A DNA stretch of 5,131 nt from Actinomycetes bacterium (lineage in GTDB: Bacteria > Actinomycetota > Actinomycetes > Mycobacteriales > Micromonosporaceae): NCBI GenBank assembly GCA_023437285.1, contig JAEZGP010000065.1, positions 1 through 5,131 on the forward strand. The letters are read 5' to 3'. Below are positions 1 to 4,790 of the stretch, one piece after another. The notes under the pieces were generated by a model. The model saw only the letters and a program-made list of their open reading frames with translations. It did not search any database and had not been told where the DNA came from. Made by a program: the position numbers and the translations under genes. Numbering within the stretch: position 1 is the first letter of the stretch; each line of letters begins with the position of its first letter.

Positions 1-232
1 GGCCGCTGGCGCACCCTATGGCGTATCACCGCCAGCCCGACCACGACCGGAGACATCGTCCGAGCCGCCCTCGTATTGACACAATTCGAACACCGCTACC
101 TACCGAATTCTTGCTGAGATCACCTCACTGCGTCGCGGTCGAGAGCCAGCGTCTGACTGACGACCACGTTGTTGTGCTCACCGACCGCGGCCCTGTCGCC
201 TTCAATTACCCACTCGGTCCCGGCCTAACGCA
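1..232. other. Left-edge stretch with no recognised gene
   Basis: I see no gene here that I can name. One plus-strand frame is open from base 1 to a TGA at 115-117 without its own start. It reads GRWRTLWRITASPTTTGDIV followed by RAALVLTQFEHRYLPNSC, so it could be the tail of an upstream gene. Its codons include CTA, TTG, GTA and ACA and are less G/C-biased at third positions than the true genes in this window. Two other short open frames (plus 18-257, minus about 119-226) lack convincing start signals and any recognisable motif. Because a broken integrase follows, this may be leftover DNA of the same decayed element. That is inference from position only. Confidence 0.3.
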
Positions 233-566
233 GGCGGCATCTTCGCGGCCGCCATGAGCAGGGCCGCAGACTGGCCAGCGTGAGGCCGGCCTCGGGACGG
301 CAGGGTTCATGACGCATGGCACATGGCGGCCACAATGCTGCTGATCATCGAGCGTTGCCGAACGCGCCGTCATGGAGATCCAGGACTGGTCGAACTCGGC
401 CATGGTCAAGCGGCACCAGCATCTGACGAAGATGATCCGGCGAGACATGGCCAAGCAGGTTGACGGGCTGATCTGGAAGCCCGAGAAGCGGAAGAAAGCC
501 AGCCAGGGGCAAGAAAGCGCAGCCGCCGGGACGGCGCGCCGATGGGCCGGTTCTGGGCGCACCTGA
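233..566 (+). pseudogene. Decayed C-terminal remnant of a tyrosine recombinase (phage/plasmid integrase)
   Basis: Two reading frames together rebuild the C-terminal catalytic domain of an actinobacterial tyrosine recombinase, the enzyme that integrates mobile elements at tRNA genes. In the frame of 233-352 one reads RAADW, then RDGRVHDAWHMAATMLL. In the frame of 354-566 one reads VAERAVMEIQDWSNSAMVKR, then HQHLTKMIRRDMAKQVDGLIW. Family members usually show a HDxRHxAAT box II and an xRYQH nucleophile box. At least four lesions are visible: a TGA at 281-283; Trp (TGG, 317-319) where box II has Arg, explained by one C-to-T change; a one-base frame change near 350-354; and His (CAC, 414-416) in place of the nucleophilic Tyr, explained by one T-to-C change. 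The N-terminal domain and box I arginine are not found upstream. The 3' end lies 68 nt from the 3' end of tRNA-Ser(CGA), the usual place for int beside an attachment site. The family call is firm; the left boundary is approximate. Confidence 0.75.
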
Positions 567-590
567 GACTAGAACTGAACTAATGATCAA

Positions 591-623
591 ACGCCGGGCT
601 CCCTTGGTCAGGGAGCCCGGCGT
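591..623. terminator. Perfect 13-bp hairpin between integrase remnant and tRNA-Ser
   Basis: Arms at 591-603 and 611-623 are perfectly complementary and enclose a 7-nt loop (TTGGTCA). The stem is G/C-rich. It lies just past the 3' end of the minus-strand tRNA-Ser(CGA) and also past the plus-strand integrase remnant, so it can serve as a bidirectional terminator. Neither side has a real T-run; intrinsic terminators without a U-tract are common in high-GC actinobacteria. The structure is certain and the function inferred. Confidence 0.6.
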
Positions 624-634
624 TGCCCTGCTCT

Positions 635-724
635 TGGCGGTGGCGGCGGGATTTGAACCCGCGGAGGGCGTAAACCCTCACACGCTTTCGAGGCGTGCTC
701 CTTAGGCCACTCGGACACACCACC
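635..724 (-). tRNA. tRNA-Ser (anticodon CGA)
   Basis: The minus strand folds as a class II tRNA. The acceptor stem pairs GGTGGTG (5' end at 724) with CGCCACC (639-645), with one G-T wobble. The anticodon stem CACGC/GCGTG encloses the loop CTCGAAA, giving anticodon CGA at 690-688, which reads UCG serine codons. A long variable arm follows, as expected for serine tRNA, then a T arm with GCGGG/CCCGC around TTCAAAT. The discriminator is G, and CCA is encoded (637-635). The divergent deoD start is 64 nt from its 5' end. Its 3' end faces a broken integrase, which suggests this gene served as an integration site. Confidence 0.95.
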
Positions 725-731
725 GCCGAGA

Positions 732-737
732 AGGGTA
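732..737 (-). promoter_or_regulatory. Possible -10 box for tRNA-Ser(CGA)
   Basis: On the minus strand TACCCT fits the TAnnnT core of a -10 box, 7 nt before the mature 5' end of the tRNA. The best -35 match (TTCGAC) sits 19 nt further upstream, which is a poor spacing. Transcription would begin almost at the mature 5' end. This is a weak call. Confidence 0.25.
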
Positions 738-788
738 CCGGACGGTCTGGCGCCCCGTCGAAGAGGTATCCGCCTAGGATCTCCAGAC

Positions 789-1496
789 ATGAGTACGCAC
801 ATCGGCGCCAAGCCGGGCGAGATCGCCGAGCGGGTCCTGATGCCGGGCGACCCGTTGCGGGCGAAGTGGATCGCGGAGACCTTCCTTGAGGACGCGACGT
901 GTTACTCCACGGTCCGGAACATGTTCGGCTTCACGGGCACGTACCAGGGCGTACGGGTCAGCGTGCAGGGGTCGGGCATGGGCATGCCGTCCGCGTCGAT
1001 CTACACCCACGAGCTGATCAACGAGTACGGGGTGAACACCCTGATCCGGGTCGGCTCCTGCGGGGCGATCACCGAGGACATCGGGCTGCGCGACGTGATC
1101 GCCGCGATCGGGGCGTCCACGGACTCGAACATGAACCGGTTCCGGTTCGACGGGCTGGTCGACTACGCGCCGGTGGCGGACTTCGGGTTGCTGCGCAGCG
1201 CGGTCGACGCCGCCGAGGCGCGCGGCATCCCGATGCGGGTGGGGCCGGTGTTCGCCGCCGACGCCTTCTACATCGAGAAGGACGGGTTCTACGACCGGCT
1301 GGCCGACTACGGCGTACTCGCGGTGGAGATGGAAACCGCGGCGCTGTACACGATCGCGGCCCGGTACCGGGCTCGGGCCCTGACGATTCTGACGGTGAGC
1401 GATCAGCTCAGGACGCTCCAGCACGCGTCCGCCGACGAGCGGCAGCAGACATTCAGCCAGATGGTCGAGGTCGCGCTCGACGCGGTGATCAGCTAG
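789..1496 (+). CDS. deoD: Purine nucleoside phosphorylase, DeoD type
   Basis: This cytoplasmic enzyme of purine salvage reversibly cleaves purine (deoxy)ribonucleosides with phosphate to free base and (deoxy)ribose-1-phosphate. The 235 residues match the hexameric E. coli-type enzyme (about 239) end to end. Active-site residues of that family are present: His4, which acts across the subunit interface; Gly20, Arg24, Arg43, Arg87 and Ser90 of the phosphate site, in [10 protein letters not shown] and IRVGSCGA; Met181-Glu182 of the ribose site in VEMETAA; and the catalytic Asp205 and Arg218 pair, equal to Asp204/Arg217 in E. coli after one inserted residue. The motif after the catalytic Asp is SDQLRT rather than the E. 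coli SDHIRT. The ATG at 789 follows an AGGA (776-779) and begins [11 protein letters not shown], which aligns with the family N-terminus. It stands alone, divergent from tRNA-Ser and convergent with the lipoprotein gene. Confidence 0.96.
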   Translation: MSTHIGAKPGEIAERVLMPGDPLRAKWIAETFLEDATCYSTVRNMFGFTGTYQGVRVSVQGSGMGMPSASIYTHELINEYGVNTLIRVGSCGAITEDIGLRDVIAAIGASTDSNMNRFRFDGLVDYAPVADFGLLRSAVDAAEARGIPMRVGPVFAADAFYIEKDGFYDRLADYGVLAVEMETAALYTIAARYRARALTILTVSDQLRTLQHASADERQQTFSQMVEVALDAVIS

Positions 1497-1505
1497 CGGG
1501 TCTGT

Positions 1506-1534
1506 GCGGCCCGGCCCGCATCGGGCCGGACCGC
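1506..1534. terminator. Bidirectional terminator hairpin between deoD and the lipoprotein gene
   Basis: Arms of 13 nt at 1506-1518 and 1522-1534 pair with one mismatch (C1510 against A1530) around a CAT loop, giving an almost wholly G/C stem. It begins 9 nt after the deoD stop and ends 10 nt before the stop of the convergent lipoprotein gene, the right place to end both transcripts. There is no T-run on either side. Confidence 0.7.
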
Positions 1535-1544
1535 GACCCCGCGC

Positions 1545-2228
1545 TCAACAGGTGTCGAGGCGTTGGGTGTAGAGCGTGCGGACGGCGTCCTCGTTGCCGA
1601 CGATGAGCTTCTGGACCGTCTGGCCGTCGTGTAGGACCAGGTAGGCCACGCCGTTGGGGTGGCGGACGAGCGAGCCGGCGAACGTGGGCGACCCTGACGG
1701 GGGAGAGAGCCGCTCGGCGTTCGGGTAGGCCTCGTCCAGGGCGATCTTCGTACTGCCGACCATGATGCCCTCGGGCGTGTGCAGCGGCGGGAACGCCCAG
1801 ATGAACGCCAACGTGTCGTGGTCGAAGATCGGCTCGGCGTGGGTGATGCCGACGAGCTGGCGCGCGCAGCCGTGCGTCGTTTTTTTGAGCTTGCCCGCTG
1901 CGGTGAGCTGATCGATGCTCTGCCCGATCCGGATGCCGCCCAGCCCGTTGAAGCTGATGACGTTGGGGTCGGTCGTGGTGGCCCGGGGTGCGGGCGTCAC
2001 GGTGGTGGCGGCCTTGCCGGCCAGGCTCGGGCTGGCGGCCGGCGTGGGCCGGGTGGAGGGGACCCCCGGTGAGCTGGTCGCACGGGCGGTCGCGGTCGTC
2101 GAGGGTTCGACGTGGTCAGTGCTCGCGGCGGTACCGATGGACGCGTTGTCGGGTCCGCAGGCGGCGAGGGCGAGCGCGCATAGGCCCGCGCCGACGGCTG
2201 CTGGTGCGAATGATCGCCTGAGCGTCAT
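1545..2228 (-). CDS. Secreted lipoprotein of unknown function
   Basis: The 227-residue product begins MTLRRSFAPAAVGAGLCALA and has a lipoprotein signal: two arginines, a hydrophobic stretch, and the lipobox LAAC with the lipidated Cys at residue 24. Residues 25 to about 88 are a Ser/Thr/Pro/Ala-rich linker typical of exported actinobacterial proteins that project from the membrane. The C-terminal domain (about 89-227) opens VISFNGLGGIRIGQSIDQL, a pattern I associate with small exported actinobacterial domains of unknown role. It holds two cysteines, one in HGCARQ at 121 and one as the last residue, which could form a disulfide. An in-frame ATG 21 codons upstream (2291) is possible. I chose 2228 because a strong GGAAGGGGGA Shine-Dalgarno (2231-2240) sits before it and the signal peptide then starts normally. 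It is transcribed away from the GntR operon across a shared control region, so co-control is possible but unproven. Confidence 0.85.
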   Translation of the reverse strand: MTLRRSFAPAAVGAGLCALALAACGPDNASIGTAASTDHVEPSTTATARATSSPGVPSTRPTPAASPSLAGKAATTVTPAPRATTTDPNVISFNGLGGIRIGQSIDQLTAAGKLKKTTHGCARQLVGITHAEPIFDHDTLAFIWAFPPLHTPEGIMVGSTKIALDEAYPNAERLSPPSGSPTFAGSLVRHPNGVAYLVLHDGQTVQKLIVGNEDAVRTLYTQRLDTC

Positions 2229-2388
2229 GTGTCCCCCTTCCGGGCCGGTCGGGTGTCTCCCGGCTCGGTCCTCCGCGACCCGCGTGGCCACGGTGCTTGC
2301 GTGCCCTGGGGGGATGCGGGCGCCGCATGGATCGACATTAGCTCAGCGTCACCTAATAAATACAGATGGTGACTGTGCGAAAGCTCTC
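2229..2388. other. Divergent intergenic region between lipoprotein gene and GntR operon
   Basis: This stretch separates the two divergent transcription units. The part nearest the lipoprotein gene holds its ribosome-binding site. The part around 2330-2370 is locally A/T-richer (CCTAATAAATACAG), as expected near promoters. A minus-strand TAATGT (about 2336-2341) could be a -10 box for the lipoprotein gene, but I find no matching -35. I see no coding sequence or RNA gene here. Confidence 0.4.
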
Positions 2389-2417
2389 TTGACATCTGGG
2401 TACGTTGGTTGGATGGT
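2389..2417 (+). promoter_or_regulatory. Promoter of the GntR-ABC operon
   Basis: A perfect TTGACA -35 box lies at 2389-2394. With the usual 17-nt spacer the -10 box falls at 2412-2417 (GATGGT), which matches the consensus only weakly; TAGTTA at 2418-2423 looks better but would need a 23-nt spacer. The weak or overlapping -10 lies against the inverted repeat that follows, which fits a promoter blocked by its own repressor. The -35 is clear and the -10 is uncertain. Confidence 0.55.
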
Positions 2418-2442
2418 TAGTTACATGAGTAATGAACCAACG
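2403..2442. promoter_or_regulatory. Candidate operator: nested inverted repeats ahead of the GntR gene
   Basis: The inner repeat GGTTAGTTAC (2415-2424) and GTAATGAACC (2429-2438) pair at 8 of 10 positions around ATGA, with a perfect TTAC/GTAA core. An outer perfect 8-bp repeat, CGTTGGTT (2403-2410) and AACCAACG (2435-2442), shares AACC with the inner right arm. The site overlaps the expected -10 and transcription start and is followed by a YtrA-type GntR gene. Regulators of this family typically bind A/T-rich palindromes at their own promoter, so autoregulation is the natural reading. Binding by this protein is inferred. Confidence 0.6.
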
Positions 2443-2444
2443 CA

Positions 2445-2481
2445 CCCGGGTCCGTGGCTCACGGGGGGCCACGGGCTCGGG
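2445..2481 (+). promoter_or_regulatory. 5' leader hairpin reaching the Shine-Dalgarno of the GntR gene
   Basis: In RNA, 2445-2458 can pair with 2468-2481 along 14 bp (12 Watson-Crick pairs and two G-U wobbles: 2451/2475 and 2449/2477) around a 9-nt loop. The last pair uses the first G of the GGAGG (2481-2485) that serves the start codon at 2495. The stem could limit ribosome access or slow transcription in the leader. G/C-rich DNA forms stems readily by chance, so the regulatory role is inferred. Confidence 0.45.
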
Positions 2482-2494
2482 GAGGGCGGACCCG

Positions 2495-2854
2495 ATGGAT
2501 GAGGGCCGGCCGCTCTTCCGGCAGATCGCCGAGATGATCGAGAACTCGATCATCGACGGGTCGCTCGCCGAGGAATCCCAGGTGCCCTCCACCAACGAAC
2601 TGGCGGCGTTCCACCGGATTAACCCGGCGACCGCCGCCAAGGGCGTCAACCAACTGGTCGACGACGGAACCATCTACAAGAGACGGGGGATCGGGATGTT
2701 CGTCACGAGCGGCGCCCGCGCCAAACTCATCGACCGCCGCCGCGACGAGTTCGCTCAGCAGTACGTGCGGCCACTGCTCGCCGAGGCCAACAAGCTCGGC
2801 CTGAGCGTCACCGACATCAAGTCGCTCATCGACCAGTGGGAGGAGAAGCCGTGA
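2495..2854 (+). CDS. GntR-family transcriptional regulator, YtrA-like
   Basis: The 119-residue protein has the short YtrA layout: an N-terminal winged helix-turn-helix (about residues 5-72) and a C-terminal helical dimerisation tail (about 76-119), without the large ligand domain of other GntR subfamilies. Typical motifs are PLFRQIAEMIENSIIDGSL in helix 1, VPSTNELAAFHRINPATAAK across the recognition helix (about 30-49), LVDDGTIYKRRGIGMFV at the wing, and a C-terminal pattern close to LGLSVTDIKSLIDQW. Family members repress their own ABC operon until a signal arrives. I start at ATG 2495, 9 nt after GGAGG (2481-2485), because it begins right at the conserved domain. The in-frame ATG at 2432 would add 21 unconserved residues and lies within the candidate operator. 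The stop overlaps the ATPase start in GTGA, so the two are translationally coupled. Confidence 0.92.
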   Translation: MDEGRPLFRQIAEMIENSIIDGSLAEESQVPSTNELAAFHRINPATAAKGVNQLVDDGTIYKRRGIGMFVTSGARAKLIDRRRDEFAQQYVRPLLAEANKLGLSVTDIKSLIDQWEEKP

Positions 2855-3756
2855 CAGTCACGGTCACCGGAGTGTCGAAGACCTTCGGCGGCGTCACGGC
2901 CGTCGACAACGTCACCTTCACCCTCCACGAAAACCGGGTGTACGGGCTGCTCGGCCGCAACGGCGCCGGCAAGACCACCCTCATGCAGTTGCTCACCGGC
3001 CAGCAGTTCCGCACCGCCGGCGACATCAGCGTCTTCGGCGCCGACCCGGTCGAGAACGAGGCCGTGCTCAGCCGGATGTGCTTCATCAAGGAGAGCCAGC
3101 GCTACCCCGACCAGTTCCAGGTGCGCCACGTCCTCGCCAGCGCGGCCATGCTCTACCCCAACTGGGACGCGGACTTCGCCGCCGCCCTGCTCGCCGACTT
3201 CGCGCTGCCCACCAACCGGCGCGTCAAGAAGCTCTCCCGCGGCATGCTCTCCGCCCTCGGCGTGATTGTCGGCCTCGCCGCCCGCGCTCCCGTCACCCTC
3301 TTCGACGCGCCGTACCTCGGGCTCGACGCCGTGGCCCGGCAGCTGTTCTACGACCGCCTGCTCGCCGACGTCGCCGAGCACCCGCGCACCGTCGTACTGT
3401 CCACCCACCTCATCGACGAGGTCGCCGACCTGCTCGAACACGTGATCGTGATGGACCACGGCCGCGTCGTGCTCGACCGCGACGCCGAAGCCCTGCGCGG
3501 CGAGGCCGCCCTGCTCACCGGCCCGTCGGACGCCGTCGACGAGCTGACCGACGGCCTTGACGTGCTGCACGCGGAACGCCTCGGCAACGTCGCCCGGGTC
3601 ACCGTACGCGGCGGGCTCGACAGGGACACCCGCGAAGACGCGGCGGCACGCGGCGTCACCGTCGAACCGGCCACGTTGCAGCAACTCGTCGTGCGCCTGA
3701 CCACCCAGTCCGCAGCCGGCCCGCAGCGGGCAACCCCCAAGGAGGTGACCCGATGA
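2851..3756 (+). CDS. ABC transporter ATP-binding protein, YtrB-like, with altered Walker B
   Basis: This 301-residue nucleotide-binding subunit would power the permease encoded next to it. Visible motifs are Walker A GRNGAGKTT (35-43, Lys41), Q-loop Gln83 in IKESQRYPD, the signature KLSRGM (127-132, where most ABC proteins have LSGGQ; LSRGM is usual in this subfamily), the Walker B aspartate Asp152, D-loop LGLDA (156-160) and switch His186 in LSTHLIDE. After Walker B the protein reads LFDAPYLGLD, so Ala153 (codon GCG at 3307-3309) stands where the catalytic Glu is expected. Residues from about 220 form the accessory C-terminal domain seen in relatives, ending LQQLVVRLTT. I chose GTG 2851 because GGAGGAG (2839-2845) precedes it and it forms a 4-nt overlap with the repressor gene; an upstream GTG at 2836 would destroy that spacing. 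The gene overlaps the permease gene by ATGA. Confidence 0.93.
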   Translation: MTVTVTGVSKTFGGVTAVDNVTFTLHENRVYGLLGRNGAGKTTLMQLLTGQQFRTAGDISVFGADPVENEAVLSRMCFIKESQRYPDQFQVRHVLASAAMLYPNWDADFAAALLADFALPTNRRVKKLSRGMLSALGVIVGLAARAPVTLFDAPYLGLDAVARQLFYDRLLADVAEHPRTVVLSTHLIDEVADLLEHVIVMDHGRVVLDRDAEALRGEAALLTGPSDAVDELTDGLDVLHAERLGNVARVTVRGGLDRDTREDAAARGVTVEPATLQQLVVRLTTQSAAGPQRATPKEVTR

Positions 3757-4448
3757 ACCGGGCCCTGCAGGTCGTCCGCATCCAGACCTTCACCGCGCAG
3801 AACAGCCTGACCTGGCCGTGGGTCATCCTGGCGACCGCGTTCGCCATCAACATCGCCCTGTTCTCCGTCATCGGCGACGACATCCCCGGGGGCCCGAAAA
3901 CCGGCGCGCTGGCCAGCATCTACCTCACGGCCGCCGCGGTCGGCGCGGTCCTGGTGAACCAGGGCCTGCCGTTCATGCTGGGCTTCGGCGTCACCCGGCG
4001 CACCTTCTTCACGGCCACCGCGGCGCTCTCCGTCGCGTGGTCGCTCGCCTCCGGCGTGGCGCTCTACCTGCTCGCCCTGGTCGAGCGCGCCACCGACGGC
4101 TGGGGCATCCGGATGTCCTTCTTCGACCTGACGTTCCTGGCCCGCGACAACCCCCTACTACAGATCATCGAGTACGCCGTGACGCTGCTCGCCCTGGTGT
4201 TCTGCGGGTTCGCGCTGGGCGCCATCGTGCTCCGCTTCGGAGTGACCGGTTTCTGGATCTTCAACGTGACGGCCATCGTGGTCCTCGGCGCGGCGGCCGT
4301 CCTGATCACGTGGCAGCGCTGGTGGGGCGCCCTGATCGGCTTCTTCGCCGACCAGCCGACGCCCGTCCTGCTCACCGTGTGGCCGGCCACGATCGCGGCC
4401 GTCGCGGCGGCGGGCACCTGGCTGATCATCCGCCGCGTCACCCCGTAA
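3753..4448 (+). CDS. ABC transporter permease, six transmembrane helices
   Basis: The 231-residue product is an integral membrane protein with about six hydrophobic segments: roughly 22-41, 53-77, 85-110, 137-161, 166-186 and 205-226. The loop between the third and fourth holds charged residues (ERATDGWGIR). No periplasmic binding protein or extracellular domain is encoded, which fits an exporter or a sensor-type pump more than an importer. The start is set by a near-ideal AAGGAGGTG (3739-3747) and a 4-nt ATGA overlap with the ATPase gene, so the pair should be made in step. With one ATPase and one permease gene, the complex would presumably be two copies of each. The substrate cannot be read from the sequence; the YtrA-type operon context suggests a cell-envelope or antibiotic link. 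No operon gene follows: a large palindrome and a convergent tRNA come next. Confidence 0.88.
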   Translation: MNRALQVVRIQTFTAQNSLTWPWVILATAFAINIALFSVIGDDIPGGPKTGALASIYLTAAAVGAVLVNQGLPFMLGFGVTRRTFFTATAALSVAWSLASGVALYLLALVERATDGWGIRMSFFDLTFLARDNPLLQIIEYAVTLLALVFCGFALGAIVLRFGVTGFWIFNVTAIVVLGAAAVLITWQRWWGALIGFFADQPTPVLLTVWPATIAAVAAAGTWLIIRRVTP

Positions 4449-4463
4449 CCCGCTGGCGAAACA

Positions 4464-4508
4464 GTTATGGCGAGAACCGGTCACCAGGTGACCCGTTCTC
4501 GCCATAAC
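4464..4508. terminator. 45-nt near-perfect palindrome, likely bidirectional terminator
   Basis: Arms of 22 nt (4464-4485 and 4487-4508) around a single central A pair at 21 of 22 positions, with one C/C mismatch at 4478 against 4494. The ends read GTTATGGCGAGAAC and its complement, and the centre GGTCACCAGGTGACC. It begins 15 nt after the permease stop and faces the 3' end of the minus-strand tRNA-Ser(GGA), so it can end both transcripts. On the minus-strand side it is followed by TGTTTCG, a slight T-run; the plus side has none. In RNA the centre would open to a small loop. Confidence 0.7.
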
Positions 4509-4539
4509 CCTGTCGGCGATGAACTTTGTGCTGCTCAGG

Positions 4540-4627
4540 TGGCGGAGGATACGAGATTCGAACTCGTGAGGGTTTTATCCCAACACGCTTTCCAAGCGTG
4601 CGCCCTAGGCCTCTAGGCGAATCCTCC
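4540..4627 (-). tRNA. tRNA-Ser (anticodon GGA)
   Basis: The minus strand folds as a class II tRNA. The acceptor stem GGAGGAT (5' end at 4627) pairs perfectly with ATCCTCC (4544-4550). The anticodon stem CACGC... ends in the loop TTGGAAA, giving anticodon GGA at 4593-4591, which reads UCC and UCU. A long variable arm follows, then a T arm with ACGAG/CTCGT around TTCGAAT. The discriminator is G and CCA is encoded (4542-4540). It is the second serine tRNA in the window and lies divergent from the SRP RNA gene. Confidence 0.95.
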
Positions 4628-4634
4628 GCCGGCA

Positions 4635-4640
4635 ACGATA
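4635..4640 (-). promoter_or_regulatory. Possible -10 box for tRNA-Ser(GGA)
   Basis: The minus strand shows TATCGT, a good TAnnnT match, placed so that transcription would start close to the mature tRNA 5' end at 4627. The region 17 nt further upstream has no clear -35 box. It shares a 55-nt divergent gap with the SRP RNA promoter. Confidence 0.35.
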
Positions 4641-4648
4641 CCGAAGGG

Positions 4649-4675
4649 TTGGCGGCTCGTGCACTCGGGTACAGT
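4649..4675 (+). promoter_or_regulatory. Promoter of the SRP RNA gene
   Basis: TACAGT (4670-4675) is a good -10 box, and TTGGCG (4649-4654) a fair -35, although the spacer is only 15 nt. The expected start about 7 nt downstream falls at 4682-4683, exactly where the pairing of the SRP RNA begins, which supports the -10. Confidence 0.5.
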
Positions 4676-4682
4676 GGTCGGA

Positions 4683-4774
4683 GCCTCTCGTGCGGCGTAC
4701 ATCTCGTGAACCTCCCCAGGGCCGGAAGGCAGCAAGGATAAGCGGGCTCTGGCGGGTGCACGAGAGGCCCTTTT
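4683..4774 (+). ncRNA. ffs: Signal recognition particle RNA, small bacterial (4.5S) type
   Basis: The RNA forms one long hairpin. Terminal arms GCCTCTCGTGC (4683-4693) and GCACGAGAGGC (4758-4768) are perfectly complementary. The conserved tip carries the Ffh-binding region: GTGAACC and CCCCAGG on the 5' side, the GGAA tetraloop (4724-4727) closed by GCC/GGC, then AGCAAGGATAAGCG and GGCGGGTGC on the 3' side. With Ffh it brings ribosomes making membrane and secreted proteins to the translocon. It is the short form, lacking an Alu domain. CCTTTT directly after the stem (T-run 4771-4774) acts as an intrinsic terminator. In many actinobacteria this gene lies near serine tRNA and dnaX, in line with the tRNA here; dnaX is not in the window. 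Confidence 0.95.
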
Positions 4775-4790
4775 GTGCCTACCGGCCGTG

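Noticed and set aside
206..590. Minus-strand open frames opposite the integrase remnant
   Set aside because: The plus strand carries recognisable recombinase motifs; the minus frames show no motif or ribosome-binding site.
1..634. Second copy of the tRNA-Ser 3' end as an attachment-site repeat
   Set aside because: I looked for a repeat of the tRNA T-arm and acceptor sequence on the left side and found none inside the window.
774..1424. Minus-strand and shifted plus-strand open frames across deoD
   Set aside because: They are Arg/His/Asp-rich mirror frames of a clearly identified DeoD; no motifs or start signals.
2229..2291. Upstream ATG for the lipoprotein (21 extra residues)
   Set aside because: The extension is charged and would spoil the signal peptide; a strong Shine-Dalgarno sits directly before 2228.
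2432..2494. Upstream in-frame ATG for the GntR regulator (21 extra residues)
   Set aside because: It lies inside the inverted repeat, has no Shine-Dalgarno, and the added residues are low-complexity Gly/Arg/Ser; the ATG at 2495 has GGAGG and starts at the conserved domain.
2836..2850. Upstream GTG start for the ABC ATPase
   Set aside because: GGAGGAG lies downstream of it and serves GTG 2851, which gives the 4-nt overlap with the repressor stop.
2755..3684. Long minus-strand open frame opposite the ATPase gene
   Set aside because: It is antisense to a well-identified ABC ATPase, with composition dictated by the G/C-rich third positions of that gene.
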